NCBI GenBank assembly: GCA_944326385.1
Contig: CALVDT010000085.1
Location: forward strand, 1-57,166
Source of the DNA: an uncultured Bacteroidales bacterium
GTDB lineage: Bacteria > Bacteroidota > Bacteroidia > Bacteroidales > UBA932
Direction: 5' to 3'
Length of the DNA: 57,166 nt
The notes beneath the pieces are model-generated. The model was not told the origin of the DNA, searched no databases, and saw only the letters and a program-made list of their open reading frames with translations. Position numbers and translations under genes: made by a program. How positions within the stretch are numbered: position 1 is the stretch's first letter; each line of letters begins with the position of its first letter. Positions 9,279 to 19,043 of the stretch are shown here, in pieces.

Positions 9279-9725
9279 ATGGGCAGCTATATAAAAGGAC
9301 TCTTTCATGGTCTGGGGACTCTCCTCAAAGGCATGAAAGTGACATTCAAGGAATTCTTCACCAGGAAAATCACGGAACAGTATCCGGAGAACAGAGCTAC
9401 ATTGAAAATGTACGACAGGTTCTGCGGGGAGCTGACCATGCCGCACGACGAAAACGGGAACAACAAATGCATCGCGTGCGGACTCTGCCAGATGGCCTGC
9501 CCCAACGGGACCATAAGGATAACATCCGAAATGGTTACCGACCCTGAAACGGGCAAACAGAAGAAACGTCTCGTGAAATACGAATATGACCTCGGCTCAT
9601 GCATGTTCTGTCACCTCTGCGTGAATGCATGTCCGCACGATGCCATAAGGTTCTCGACGGATTTCGAGCACGCAGTGTTCACAAGGAGCAAACTTGTCAA
9701 AACCCTGAATAAGCAACAGTCATGA
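9279..9725 (+). CDS. nuoI: NADH-quinone oxidoreductase subunit I
   Basis: A 148-residue ferredoxin-like subunit with two [4Fe-4S] clusters. The motifs are CIACGLCQMACP (Cys64, 67, 70, 74) and CMFCHLCVNACP (Cys108, 111, 114, 118). The ATG at 9279 sits two bases past the nuoH stop and gives the normal N-terminus MGSYIKGLFHGLGTLLKGMK; a longer upstream frame overlaps nuoH and is not needed. In this operon, which lacks NuoEFG, NuoI is the outermost iron-sulfur subunit and hence the likely docking point for an electron donor such as ferredoxin or flavodoxin. That last point is inference. Confidence 0.95.
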   Translation: MGSYIKGLFHGLGTLLKGMKVTFKEFFTRKITEQYPENRATLKMYDRFCGELTMPHDENGNNKCIACGLCQMACPNGTIRITSEMVTDPETGKQKKRLVKYEYDLGSCMFCHLCVNACPHDAIRFSTDFEHAVFTRSKLVKTLNKQQS

Positions 9726-10231
9726 ATATAACTCTTGATCTAATCGTTTTCATCGTTCTCGCCCTGTTTATAGTGGTGAGTGCGATACTGTCCGTGACCA
9801 CCAAGAGAATCCTGAGGGCAGCCACCTATCTGCTTTTTGTCCTGATAGGCACTGCCGGAATCTATTTCCAGCTCAACTATTCATTCCTCGGTGCGGTCCA
9901 GCTTCTGGTCTATGCAGGCGGTATCACTGTCCTGTATGTATTCTCCATCCTGCTTACGTCCAGCGAGGGAGACCAGGCAGAGAAGCTGAAGAAAGGCAAA
10001 TTCTTCGCAGGCCTTGCTGCAACTCTGGCAGCCCTCGGCATCTGCCTTTTCGTGATGCTCAAGCACAAGTTCCTGCCGCCGGTATTCGAGCACGGTGAAC
10101 TTCCGGTAAGGGAAATAGGCCATGCACTGATGAGCATGGACAAATACGGATATGTACTTCCGTTCGAGGTGATAAGCGTTCTGCTTCTTGCCTGCATAAT
10201 CGGAGGTATCCTTATAGCAAGAAAAAGATAA
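9722..10231 (+). CDS. nuoJ: NADH-quinone oxidoreductase subunit J
   Basis: A 169-residue membrane subunit with five predicted helices. The signature is in helix 3 (FLGAVQLLVYAGGITVLYVFSILL), where a pi-bulge takes part in proton transfer. The start ATG overlaps the nuoI stop by four bases (ATGA), implying translational coupling. Length and order (J directly before K) are canonical. Confidence 0.93.
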   Translation: MNITLDLIVFIVLALFIVVSAILSVTTKRILRAATYLLFVLIGTAGIYFQLNYSFLGAVQLLVYAGGITVLYVFSILLTSSEGDQAEKLKKGKFFAGLAATLAALGICLFVMLKHKFLPPVFEHGELPVREIGHALMSMDKYGYVLPFEVISVLLLACIIGGILIARKR

Positions 10232-10241
10232 AGGGGGACAT

Positions 10242-10550
10242 ATGGTACACATGGAATATTACTTGATCGTCTCCACGATAATGATGTTCGTGGGCATATA
10301 CGGTTTCCTGACACGAAGGAATCTGCTTGCAATGCTCATTTCCGTGGAACTGATCCTGAACTCGGTAGATATCAATTTCGTGGTCTTCAACCGTTTCCTT
10401 TTCCCGGGGCAGCTGGAAGGCTTCTTCTTCGCCCTTTTCGCCATCGGAATAAGTGCGGCCGAAACGGCTGTCGCAATAGCTATAATCATCAACATATACC
10501 GCAACATGCGCAATATCCAGGTGAAGAACCTGGACAAGATGAAGTGGTAA
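10242..10550 (+). CDS. nuoK: NADH-quinone oxidoreductase subunit K
   Basis: A 102-residue subunit with three transmembrane helices. The conserved buried glutamate of helix 2 is seen in LLAMLISVELILNSVDINF, and a second in IGISAAETAVAIAI. These two residues are essential for pumping in studied homologues. Two ATG codons, 10242 and 10251, are possible; the second would give the more usual N-terminus MEYYLIVSTI. Confidence 0.93.
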   Translation: MVHMEYYLIVSTIMMFVGIYGFLTRRNLLAMLISVELILNSVDINFVVFNRFLFPGQLEGFFFALFAIGISAAETAVAIAIIINIYRNMRNIQVKNLDKMKW

Positions 10551-10563
10551 CAATATCGAGAAT

Positions 10564-12453
10564 ATGGAATACACAATACTGATACTTCTGCTTCCGTGCC
10601 TGAGCTTCCTGCTCATAGGACTGCTCGGGACAAAGCTCAAGCCTGTCGCTGCAGGCACTTTAGGCACAGTCGTGACAGGTATCGTGGCTCTGCTCAGCTA
10701 CTGGACCGCATTTTCATATTTCGGTGCCGGGCGGGACGGGAGCGGCGTCTACCCTGTCCTGACGCCCTGGAACGCCGAATGGCTTCCGTTCGGCGGCGGA
10801 CTTGAAATAGACCTCGGGATACTTCTCGACCCTATATCGGTAATGATGCTTGTGGTCATATCGACAGTGTCGTTCATGGTCCACATCTATTCATTCGGGT
10901 ACATGAAGGGAGAGACCGGCTTCCAGAGATACTATTCGTTCCTGTCGCTTTTCACGATGAGCATGCTCGGACTTGTGGCAGCCACCAACATTTTCCAGAT
11001 GTACATATTCTGGGAGCTTGTGGGTGTCAGCTCATACCTGCTGATCGGGTTCTACTACACCAGGAAAGAAGCCATCGCCGCTTCCAAGAAGGCATTTATC
11101 GTGACAAGGTTCGCAGACCTCGGGTTCCTCATAGGTATACTTATCTACGGCTTCTACACAGGCTCTTTCTCATTCACCCCTGATGCGGAAGTGATTGGTA
11201 CAGCCAAGGTCTTCCTTCCTCTTGCACTCGGACTGATGTTCATCGGAGGAGCCGGAAAGAGCGCCATGTTCCCTCTGCACATATGGCTTCCTGATGCGAT
11301 GGAAGGACCTACACCGGTATCTGCACTCATCCATGCGGCTACAATGGTCGTGGCAGGAGTATACCTCGTGGCCAGGATGTTCCCTCTTTTCATCGGCTAT
11401 GCCCCTGATGTGCTGCACATCACTGCCTACGTAGGTGCGTTCACCGCCCTGTATGCAGCAGTCGTAGCATGCGTACAGAGCGACATAAAAAGAGTGCTCG
11501 CCTTCAGTACCATCTCGCAGATCGGCTTCATGATAGTAGCTCTCGGTGTCTGCACATCAGCCGATCCTCACGAAGGCGGACTCGGCTACATGGCATCCAT
11601 GTTCCATCTCTTCACCCATGCAATGTTCAAAGCCCTCCTCTTCCTCGGTGCAGGTTGCATCATACACGCCGTGCATTCAAACGAGATGTCGGCAATGGGA
11701 GGACTTCGCAAATACATGCCGATAACCCACCTGACGTTCCTCATAGCCTGTCTGGCGATAGCCGGGATCTGGCCGTTCAGCGGCTTCTTCTCGAAAGACG
11801 AGATACTGGCGGCATGTTTCGGCTTCAGCCCTGTCATGGGATGGGTAATGACATTCATTGCAGGCCTGACAGCCTTCTACATGTTCAGGCTGTACTATAA
11901 TATCTTCTGGGGGAAGGAAAACAAGGAGCTCCATTCCGGACACAAGCCTCACGAGGCTCCTCTTGCCATGACCATCCCTCTGATATTCCTGGCAGCCGTG
12001 ACCCTGTTCGCAGGCTGGATCCCGTTCGGGGAATTCGTGAGCAGCGACGGACAGGCATATCACATACACATAGACTGGACTGTGGCAGCTACAAGCCTGT
12101 GTGTCGCAGCTGCCGGCATTGCCCTGGCCACATGGATGTATGCACGTGAAGACAGGAAAGCGGCTGACGGACTCGCCGCACGTTTCAGCGGGTTGCACAA
12201 AGCGGCATATCACCGGTTCTACATCGATGAAATCTACCAGTTCATCACCCACAGGATCATCTTCGCCTGCATATCCGCACCGATAGCATGGTTCGACAGA
12301 CATGTAGTGGACGGCTTCATGAATCTTCTGGCGTGGATATCGGAAAAACTGTCCTGGCTCATCAAAGGGATGCAAAGCGGGTATATACAGAGATACGGCA
12401 TATGGTTTCTCGGAGGGGCATTGGGACTTACCGTCATACTGCTCCTGATCTGA
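10564..12453 (+). CDS. nuoL: NADH-quinone oxidoreductase subunit L
   Basis: A 629-residue antiporter-like pump subunit, the distal one in complex I. It has the proton-antiporter core (FWELVGVSSYLLIGFYYTRKEA; GGAGKSAMFPLHIWLPDAMEGPTPVSALIHAATMV) with the conserved Lys and His residues of the channel. A C-terminal extension is consistent with the lateral helix HL. Length is normal. It follows nuoK by 13 bases. Confidence 0.95.
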   Translation: MEYTILILLLPCLSFLLIGLLGTKLKPVAAGTLGTVVTGIVALLSYWTAFSYFGAGRDGSGVYPVLTPWNAEWLPFGGGLEIDLGILLDPISVMMLVVISTVSFMVHIYSFGYMKGETGFQRYYSFLSLFTMSMLGLVAATNIFQMYIFWELVGVSSYLLIGFYYTRKEAIAASKKAFIVTRFADLGFLIGILIYGFYTGSFSFTPDAEVIGTAKVFLPLALGLMFIGGAGKSAMFPLHIWLPDAMEGPTPVSALIHAATMVVAGVYLVARMFPLFIGYAPDVLHITAYVGAFTALYAAVVACVQSDIKRVLAFSTISQIGFMIVALGVCTSADPHEGGLGYMASMFHLFTHAMFKALLFLGAGCIIHAVHSNEMSAMGGLRKYMPITHLTFLIACLAIAGIWPFSGFFSKDEILAACFGFSPVMGWVMTFIAGLTAFYMFRLYYNIFWGKENKELHSGHKPHEAPLAMTIPLIFLAAVTLFAGWIPFGEFVSSDGQAYHIHIDWTVAATSLCVAAAGIALATWMYAREDRKAADGLAARFSGLHKAAYHRFYIDEIYQFITHRIIFACISAPIAWFDRHVVDGFMNLLAWISEKLSWLIKGMQSGYIQRYGIWFLGGALGLTVILLLI

Positions 12454-12488
12454 GTTGAATATTGACTGAAAAAAACTGACATCAAGAT

Positions 12489-13973
12489 ATGAATATATTG
12501 TCACTTTTCCCGGCTATTCCGTTGCTTATGATGCTCGGGCTGTGGATTTCCAGAAACACGAAGCAGATACATGCCGTCATGGTGACAGGCGCGTCGCTGC
12601 TTCTCGGACTGGCCATCGCCCTTGTCTGCATCTATCTTGGCATGAGAGCCGACGGACAGACAGCTGAAATGCTGCTGACAGACAGTTTTATGTGGTACAG
12701 GCCGCTGAACATCGAATATGCCGTAGGCGTGGACGGGATCTCGGTAGCCATGATCCTGCTTTCTGCAATCATAGTATTCACGGGCACATTCGCATCATGG
12801 AAGATGGACACCAATGTCAAGGAATTTTTCATGTGGTTCTGCCTGCTGAGCGTGGGTGTGTTCGGATTCTTCATCTCCGTGGACCTTTTCACCATGTTCA
12901 TGTTCTACGAGGTGGCGCTTATCCCGATGTACCTGCTCATCGGAGTATGGGGAACCGGAAAGAAGGAATACTCCGCCATGAAGCTGACCCTGATGCTTAT
13001 GGGAGGTTCTGCCCTGATCCTGATCGGCATCCTCGGGATTTATTTCGGTTCAGGGGCGACTACGATGAATATCACGGACATAGCACAAATGCACAATATT
13101 CCTCTCGACATGCAGAGGATATGGTTCCCGATAATATTCATTGGCTTCGGTGTCCTCGGGGCATTGTTCCCGTTCCACACATGGAGTCCCGACGGTCACG
13201 CATCTGCGCCTACCGCTGTATCCATGCTCCACGCCGGGGTGCTGATGAAGCTGGGCGGCTACGGATGCTTCCGCATTGCCATGTACCTGCTTCCAGAGGC
13301 AGCACAAGAACTCAGCTGGATATTCATAATACTGACTACCATATCCGTAGTCTACGGAGCTTTCTCAGCATGCGTACAGACGGATCTCAAATATATCAAC
13401 GCATATTCTTCCGTATCGCACTGCGGTCTTGTGCTGTTTGCAATACTTATGATGAACTCCACTGCGGCAACCGGTGCGATACTCCAGATGCTCAGCCACG
13501 GTCTTATGACAGCCCTGTTCTTCGCGCTGATCGGAATGATCTACGGAAGGACCCACACCAGAGACATCCGGGAACTGAGCGGACTGATGAAGATCATGCC
13601 GTTCCTCTCGGTCTGCTATGTCATAGCCGGTCTGGCCAACCTCGGTCTGCCGGGTCTCAGCGGTTTCGTTGCGGAAATGACCATCTTCAACGGTGCATTC
13701 ATGGACAATGATGTCTTCCACCGCGTCGTGACTGTCATTGCCTGCACATCCATTGTCATAACCGCGGTCTACATACTCCGGCTTATCGGAAAAATTCTGT
13801 ACGGGACATGCACCGACCCGGCACATCTGAAGCTCACTGATGCCACATGGGACGAAAGGCTGTCCGTAATAGTGCTCATCGTCGCGATTGCCGGTCTCGG
13901 ACTCTTCCCTCTCTGGATGAGCGACATGATAAGCGAAAGCGTATTACCTGTTATATCTCATATATTGAACTGA
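12489..13973 (+). CDS. nuoM: NADH-quinone oxidoreductase subunit M
   Basis: A 494-residue antiporter-like pump subunit. Recognisable segments are [19 protein letters not shown] (channel Glu), [21 protein letters not shown] and [16 protein letters not shown]. About 14 transmembrane helices are expected from the hydrophobic pattern. It begins 35 bases after nuoL and ends one base before nuoN. Confidence 0.95.
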   Translation: MNILSLFPAIPLLMMLGLWISRNTKQIHAVMVTGASLLLGLAIALVCIYLGMRADGQTAEMLLTDSFMWYRPLNIEYAVGVDGISVAMILLSAIIVFTGTFASWKMDTNVKEFFMWFCLLSVGVFGFFISVDLFTMFMFYEVALIPMYLLIGVWGTGKKEYSAMKLTLMLMGGSALILIGILGIYFGSGATTMNITDIAQMHNIPLDMQRIWFPIIFIGFGVLGALFPFHTWSPDGHASAPTAVSMLHAGVLMKLGGYGCFRIAMYLLPEAAQELSWIFIILTTISVVYGAFSACVQTDLKYINAYSSVSHCGLVLFAILMMNSTAATGAILQMLSHGLMTALFFALIGMIYGRTHTRDIRELSGLMKIMPFLSVCYVIAGLANLGLPGLSGFVAEMTIFNGAFMDNDVFHRVVTVIACTSIVITAVYILRLIGKILYGTCTDPAHLKLTDATWDERLSVIVLIVAIAGLGLFPLWMSDMISESVLPVISHILN

Positions 13974-13974
13974 T

Positions 13975-15408
13975 ATGGATTTCTCTGGAATTTTCACATA
14001 CTTGTACACCGAGATAGCCCTTGTAGGGGTAACGGTGGCAGCATTGCTCTACGATCTTATAGCCGGAAAGCAGGGAAGACGGTATTTCCATGGTTTCCTG
14101 TGCACACTCATGCTGCTTTTCATAGCAGGCACCGTGATACCATACCATAAGGAGACCGTCGAAGTCTTCGGAGGCATGTACGTCTATTCACCTGTCGGAA
14201 GCATCGTAAAGAGCATTCTCGCAATAGGCACGCTGATAGTCTTCCTTCAGTCGGAGTCATGGCTCAGGAGAGAAGATACCGAGTTCAAGAGAGGTGAGTT
14301 CTATGTGCTGACGCTTTCTACTCTGCTCGGCATGGATTTCATGATCAGTTCCGGCCATTTCATGATGTTCTTCATAGGACTTGAGCTGGCTTCTGTCCCG
14401 ATGGCCTGCCTTGTGGCATTCGACAAATACAGGCACAATTCGGCGGAGGCAGGAGCCAAATACATCCTCAGCGCCTTGTTCGCCAGCGGACTCATGCTCT
14501 ACGGCATATCGTTCTTCTATGGCACGGCCGGGACACTCTACTTCGATGACATAGTCCCGGGAATCGACGGGAGCGCTCTCCAGATCATGGCTTTCGTCTT
14601 TTTCTTCACCGGGCTCGGATTCAAGATTTCACTTGTACCGTTCCATCTCTGGACAGCAGACACATACGAAGGTGCACCTACGACAGTGACATCCTACCTG
14701 TCGGTAGTATCCAAGGCTGCCGCAGCCTTCACTCTCATGGTTATTCTGGTGAAAGTCTTCGGACCGATGGCGGAATACTGGCAGACCCTGCTGTACATAG
14801 TGATAGTGTTGAGTATAACAATAGCCAACCTCTTTGCCATCAGACAGAAGAATCTTAAACGGTTCCTCGCATTCTCGTCGATATCCCAGGCCGGCTATAT
14901 CATGCTCGCGGTAATAAGCGGAACACCATACGGAATGACCTCACTGGTTTTCTATGTTCTCGTGTACATGGCGGCCAATCTGGCGGCATTCGGGGTGATC
15001 TCGGCAGTGGAACAGAACAGCGACGGCAAAACAGGCATGGACGACTACAACGGCCTGTACAAGACAAATCCGAAACTTGCCGTCATCATGACACTGGCTC
15101 TCTTCTCCCTGGCCGGAATCCCTCCGTTCGCAGGCTTCTTCTCGAAATTCTTCATCTTTGCCGCAGCCTTCGAGCAGGGGTTCCACGTACTTGTATTCAT
15201 CGCCCTCATCAATACGGTCATCTCGCTTTACTACTATCTGCTCGTCGTCAAGGCCATGTTCATCAACAAGAACGACACGCCTGTCGCGACATTCCGCAGT
15301 GACTGGAGCACAAGACTGAGCCTGCTTCTTTGCTTGGCAGGAATCATAGTTCTCGGCCTTGCAAGCTGTATCTTTGACGGGATCAATCTGTATGCGTTCG
15401 GAATGTAG
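13975..15408 (+). CDS. nuoN: NADH-quinone oxidoreductase subunit N
   Basis: A 477-residue antiporter-like pump subunit and the last gene of the operon. Motifs include [43 protein letters not shown] and [19 protein letters not shown]. The gene starts one base after the nuoM stop. Downstream lies a 49-base gap to the convergent deoC stop, with no strong terminator visible. No nuoE, nuoF or nuoG follows. Confidence 0.95.
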   Translation: MDFSGIFTYLYTEIALVGVTVAALLYDLIAGKQGRRYFHGFLCTLMLLFIAGTVIPYHKETVEVFGGMYVYSPVGSIVKSILAIGTLIVFLQSESWLRREDTEFKRGEFYVLTLSTLLGMDFMISSGHFMMFFIGLELASVPMACLVAFDKYRHNSAEAGAKYILSALFASGLMLYGISFFYGTAGTLYFDDIVPGIDGSALQIMAFVFFFTGLGFKISLVPFHLWTADTYEGAPTTVTSYLSVVSKAAAAFTLMVILVKVFGPMAEYWQTLLYIVIVLSITIANLFAIRQKNLKRFLAFSSISQAGYIMLAVISGTPYGMTSLVFYVLVYMAANLAAFGVISAVEQNSDGKTGMDDYNGLYKTNPKLAVIMTLALFSLAGIPPFAGFFSKFFIFAAAFEQGFHVLVFIALINTVISLYYYLLVVKAMFINKNDTPVATFRSDWSTRLSLLLCLAGIIVLGLASCIFDGINLYAFGM

Positions 15409-15457
15409 TTAACGAGGGTGGGTCAAAAGTTACCAAAGTTCAAGACAAGCCTGATTT

Positions 15458-16351
15458 TCAGAAATAATTGACGGTCCGCTGTTCGATGTCGGAAAGGACG
15501 GTGTTGGCGAGGCGGCTGACACCGAAACGGAGGAGACTCTTGTCGAGCCACTCCTTGCCGAGGATTGCGGAGACTATGGAATAATAGCAGACCGCATCCA
15601 GGGATGTGGAAATACCTCCGGCTGGTTTGAATCCGACTTTCCTTCCTGTCTTTTCATAATATTTCGCGATACATTCGCACATCACGTATGCTGCAGCCGG
15701 AGTGGCGTTTATGCTTGTTTTGCCAGTCGATGTCTTGATGAAATCCGCTCCGGACTCCATCGCGAGGAATGAAGCTGCAGCTATAAGCTCGTGTTTGAGA
15801 AGCAGTCCAGTCTCAAGTATGACTTTCAGTGTCACCTTGCGTCCCTGTGAAGCGGCAGCCTCATCTATGGTCCGGCGAACAGCCTTGATCTCATTGCCCG
15901 CTGCATCCTGGTCTCCTCCTAAAAATGAATTCAGGGCCAACACGATATCGACCTCGTCAGCACCACCGAGCACTGCCAGTTCACACTCTTTCAACTTCAC
16001 CTCCAGAAAGCTCTGGGAAGACGGGAAACAGGCCGAAACGACGGTAATGTGCACATTGTCGCAAGTCTTCGCGGACTTTACCACAGGAGCGAAATTCGGG
16101 TAAACGCAGATCGAGGCAGGAAGAGGATAGCCCGGGAATTCTTTGCTGAATCCGTTCACCTTCTCTACGAGAGCCGTAATGGATGCCGGAGTATCCTCAG
16201 TCTTGAGAGAAGTCAGGTCTATCATGGAGAGGCAGTCCTTCAACACCTGCGCAGACATCATGGTTTCAGCGTTGGCCGCTATCATTTCCAATCCGTGATC
16301 GATAGCTTCCTTATCGGGAGCATATCCATATTCCTTCAATAAGTTTTCCAT
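15458..16351 (-). CDS. deoC: Deoxyribose-phosphate aldolase
   Basis: A 297-residue class I aldolase that splits 2-deoxyribose 5-phosphate into glyceraldehyde 3-phosphate and acetaldehyde during deoxynucleoside breakdown. The Schiff-base lysine is about Lys206 in DFIKTSTGKTSINATP, and the second active-site lysine is about Lys242 in VGFKPAGGIST. The N-terminal extension of about 40 residues compared with E. coli DeoC is usual for the Bacteroidota form. It is separated from dtd by repeat copy B, so it may depend on read-through of the repeat or on a promoter inside it. A GGAAT stretch lies just before the start. Confidence 0.93.
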   Translation of the reverse strand: MENLLKEYGYAPDKEAIDHGLEMIAANAETMMSAQVLKDCLSMIDLTSLKTEDTPASITALVEKVNGFSKEFPGYPLPASICVYPNFAPVVKSAKTCDNVHITVVSACFPSSQSFLEVKLKECELAVLGGADEVDIVLALNSFLGGDQDAAGNEIKAVRRTIDEAAASQGRKVTLKVILETGLLLKHELIAAASFLAMESGADFIKTSTGKTSINATPAAAYVMCECIAKYYEKTGRKVGFKPAGGISTSLDAVCYYSIVSAILGKEWLDKSLLRFGVSRLANTVLSDIEQRTVNYF

Positions 16352-16367
16352 ATCTATTCCTTTATTT

Positions 16368-16647
16368 TAACGTCAGTTCAACGAATTTATGTTGCTCAGC
16401 ACCAGGGAATTCGTCGAACAGTCGTTAAGGATTTCTTCGAAATCCTTCTATCTTAAACCCCAGTCGCTGCAGCGACAGCCCCTTTTCAAGGGGCGCCACC
16501 CCCATTTCTGCTCGCTCTCGAACGGCCTCCGGACGTTCTCGTGAACCGCTCACGACCTCGCTGGGGGCTCGTCGCAGGACTTCGTCCTGCTCCTTCAGTG
16601 GTAGTTCGATATCTTTCAATAAATCGAAATTCATCGAACTCATGTTA
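16368..16647 (+). repeat. Palindromic intergenic repeat, copy B (full length)
   Basis: A 280-base element between dtd and deoC with at least five hairpins in series. They are: long arms TTAACGTCAGTTCAACGAAT against ATTCGTCGAACAGTCGTTAA; GGATTTCTTCGAAATCC; GTCGCTGCAGCGAC at 16463-16476; GCCCCTT/AAGGGGC at 16478-16494; and GAACGGCC/GGACGTTC at 16520-16538. Further right are GCAGGAC/GTCCTGC and terminal arms AGTTCGAT/ATCGAACT. The two ends are inverted relatives (TAACGTCAG ... CTCATGTTA). The right end overlaps the last eight bases of dtd. A 72-codon frame here is judged accidental. Confidence 0.85.
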
Positions 16648-17092
16648 TTTTAGAATCAATTATAATAGTCACCGGGCCATCATTCAGCAGTGAGACTTTC
16701 ATGTCAGCCCCGAAAATCCCTCTTCCGACCGGCTTTCCGAGCTGTTCCTCAAGAATGCTGCAGAATTTCCCGTACAAAGGCCTGGATATTTCCGGTTTTG
16801 CCGCCTTGACATATGAAGGCCTGTTGCCTTTCACGGTCGAAGCATAAAGCGTGAACTGGCTGACGCACAGGATGTCACCTCCTACAGCTGTCACGGACAA
16901 ATTCATCACCCCGTTTTCGTCGTCGAATATTCTCAAGGCACATATCTTCTTCGCCATCCACTGCATATCCGCCACGGAATCACTGTCCTCAAAGGCTGCA
17001 AGCACGAGAAGTCCAGCCCCGACAGAGACCTCATGATTTTCGGCAGGGACTGATACGGAAGCATGGCTTACTCTCTGGACTACTGCTCTCAT
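16640..17092 (-). CDS. dtd: D-aminoacyl-tRNA deacylase
   Basis: A 150-residue proofreading enzyme that removes D-amino acids (and glycine from tRNA-Ala) from charged tRNA. Both signatures are present: the SQFTLYA motif about residue 79 and the cis-proline motif NDGPVTI near the C-terminus. The start MRAVVQRVSHASVSV is the standard one. It starts two bases before the stop of the radical SAM gene, so the two are probably co-transcribed. The final codons are supplied by the end of repeat copy B. Confidence 0.95.
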   Translation of the reverse strand: MRAVVQRVSHASVSVPAENHEVSVGAGLLVLAAFEDSDSVADMQWMAKKICALRIFDDENGVMNLSVTAVGGDILCVSQFTLYASTVKGNRPSYVKAAKPEISRPLYGKFCSILEEQLGKPVGRGIFGADMKVSLLNDGPVTIIIDSKIT

Positions 17093-17094
17093 TG

Positions 17095-17853
17095 CTATCC
17101 CCTTATCTGAATAAAGAAACCTTCTTCAATCAACGGCTGCACCAGCGCCGTCATCTCTTCCACGGAAAATTTCACGAGATCCTTCTCCGGAGTCTCCCTG
17201 TCCAGTGTATAGACCATGATCTCCCTCGGTCTGAGACTGCGCACGATATCCATCCACACCGGCAGATTGGATGCCGCAGAAGTATCGAACTGCGGAGACT
17301 TGAGGAACATGGTCTGAAGCACAAAATCCCCTTCGAACCGTTGCAATCCGGAGATAACCGCATCCAGATCATAATGTCCGGAAGGTCTGTTTACAAGCAT
17401 GACACCCTCCAGGGATGATGCATCAAGCTTCATTATAGGGTTGTCCACTTTCCGCAAAGCCTCGAAAACAGGAGTCTTGACCACTGTAGTGGCGTTTGTC
17501 AGCACCGAAACCTTGGCATCCGGGTAGAAACGGTCCCTGAGAGCCACTGTACGTTCAATGATTTCAGGGAAACAGGGATTCAAGGTAGGTTCACCGTGAC
17601 CGGAAAAGGTTATGGAATCTATATGGACTCCGTCTTTCCGGCAGTCGGCAAGCTTCTTTTCCAAAGCGTCGGCTGCTTCTTCCGTCTGTGGCATGGACCT
17701 GTCGCCAAGTCCGTCCTTGTTCCAGCCGCATTCGCAATATATGCAGTCGAAATTGCACAATTTTCCATGTTCGGGAAGAAGATTGATCCCGAGAGAGGCT
17801 CCGAGCCTGCGGCTGTGTATCGGCCCGAAAACGATATTGTCAAACCTGAGCAT
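17095..17853 (-). CDS. Radical SAM protein of COG0731 type
   Basis: A 252-residue radical SAM enzyme with the cluster motif CNFDCIYCECGW at about residues 32-43 (CxxxCxxC). The conserved N-terminal FGPIHSRRLGASLGINLLP marks the wyosine-synthase-like group of small radical SAM proteins found widely in anaerobes. Also visible are TFSGHGEPTLNP (the GGE-like motif), VLTNATT and KLDASS. The substrate is unknown. The ATG at 17853 was preferred over TTG at 17859; it lies two bases after the amidohydrolase stop, indicating coupling. Confidence 0.8.
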   Translation of the reverse strand: MLRFDNIVFGPIHSRRLGASLGINLLPEHGKLCNFDCIYCECGWNKDGLGDRSMPQTEEAADALEKKLADCRKDGVHIDSITFSGHGEPTLNPCFPEIIERTVALRDRFYPDAKVSVLTNATTVVKTPVFEALRKVDNPIMKLDASSLEGVMLVNRPSGHYDLDAVISGLQRFEGDFVLQTMFLKSPQFDTSAASNLPVWMDIVRSLRPREIMVYTLDRETPEKDLVKFSVEEMTALVQPLIEEGFFIQIRG

Positions 17854-17855
17854 TG

Positions 17856-19043
17856 TCAAATCACTCTTTCTGAAATACTGTCAGCGGTCAGTCTGCCGTC
17901 AGCATCCACGTTCCTGATCAGGACAATCCCGGGTTTCTTACCTTCTTCCAGCGAGCCGAGCGTATCTTCCCTGGAAAGGAACTCCGCACCGTTGTATGTC
18001 GCCCACTGCAGAATTTCCCCGAACGGGACATCCTTGAACGACTCCTGAAGGCAGAACATTTCCCTGACCATATCCAGTGTATCATTGCTGGACAGGGAAT
18101 CGGTGCCTACGGTTATTCTCAGACCGTTCCTGCGCATCAGCGGCACAGGTGGCAAAGCATTGTGGATAAATATATTGGATAGCGGACATACAGCCCACCA
18201 GACATTCTTCATATATTGCATGGCATAATCCAGAGCCTCCTGTGTCAGGCAGACATTATGCACCAGCAGGATATGTTCATCAAACGGGCCTTCATGCACC
18301 TTCCTCAGCCTGTCCGTAAAATAATACAGAGACTGTTTCCCCGTAACCGGAGGTGTACTCAGATGTCGTCCGTTATAATTGTCCGCGAGAGCACCTGCAC
18401 CGGAAATCATCAGATCATCCTCTTCCGGACTTTCTTCCGAGTGATATGAGAGATAACCTGCAGCCAGAGCCTCGGCGGAAGCCGCTGTAAGCAGTTCCGG
18501 GCTCATGGTGTAGCAGGCATGAGGAGTCGGAGCAGCGTCTATGCGGCACTCTGCAGCCTTCTCCGCCAGTCTCCGGACATCGTCCATTACAGAGGCACAG
18601 TCTTCCGGCTCGGTTCCGAAGACTTCAAGAAAGGTCCGTGTATACATCGGACTCTCCGATTTCAGTCTGAAAGTATCATCGCAGTTGCTGATATCCGACA
18701 TGGCTGAAACGCCCTGATTCCACAGGATGCCCAGCCATTCTGCAGCGATCTTCCTCTTGTTCTCCACTGAAGTGGAATCCCTGAGCTCATTGATCTGGTT
18801 GATGAAACCGGACATCCCGCTGCCTTTCGTGAATTTCCCCTGCAGATGGGAAAGTTCCAGATGACAATGCGAGTTGACAAGACCTGGGACTATGGCGCCA
18901 TGACGGAAATCAGGCTCGGCTGCCGGATCCGGACACAGTCCGACGGAGACAATGGTCCCGTCATCGTCATATTCCACATAGGCGTTACGAAGAGGCTCCG
19001 GCGAGAGCCCCGTATAGATAAAATCAGATGCTGTCCGCTTCAT
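17856..19043 (-). CDS. Amidohydrolase-family deaminase
   Basis: A 395-residue metal-dependent amidohydrolase of the chlorohydrolase/aminodeoxyfutalosine-deaminase-like branch. Metal and active-site motifs are PGLVNSHCHLELSHLQGK, YLSYHSEESPEE, LLVHNVCLT and ITVGTDSLSSNDTLDM. The substrate could be a nucleoside-like amine or a guanidine; the sequence does not decide. The ATG at 19043 is chosen because GGAGGTG ends five bases upstream, and it overlaps the end of the DUF4296 gene by 20 bases. Overlaps on both sides place it in a tight operon with the DUF4296 lipoprotein and the radical SAM protein. Confidence 0.8.
   Translation of the reverse strand: MKRTASDFIYTGLSPEPLRNAYVEYDDDGTIVSVGLCPDPAAEPDFRHGAIVPGLVNSHCHLELSHLQGKFTKGSGMSGFINQINELRDSTSVENKRKIAAEWLGILWNQGVSAMSDISNCDDTFRLKSESPMYTRTFLEVFGTEPEDCASVMDDVRRLAEKAAECRIDAAPTPHACYTMSPELLTAASAEALAAGYLSYHSEESPEEDDLMISGAGALADNYNGRHLSTPPVTGKQSLYYFTDRLRKVHEGPFDEHILLVHNVCLTQEALDYAMQYMKNVWWAVCPLSNIFIHNALPPVPLMRRNGLRITVGTDSLSSNDTLDMVREMFCLQESFKDVPFGEILQWATYNGAEFLSREDTLGSLEEGKKPGIVLIRNVDADGRLTADSISERVI

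Noticed and set aside
16425..16643. 72-codon minus-strand frame inside repeat copy B
   Set aside because: It lies wholly in the palindromic repeat and has no independent support; other copies do not keep the frame.
17856..19043. Aminodeoxyfutalosine deaminase of the futalosine menaquinone pathway
   Set aside because: Motifs fit the broad amidohydrolase group, but no other futalosine-pathway gene is present, so the specific name is not supported.
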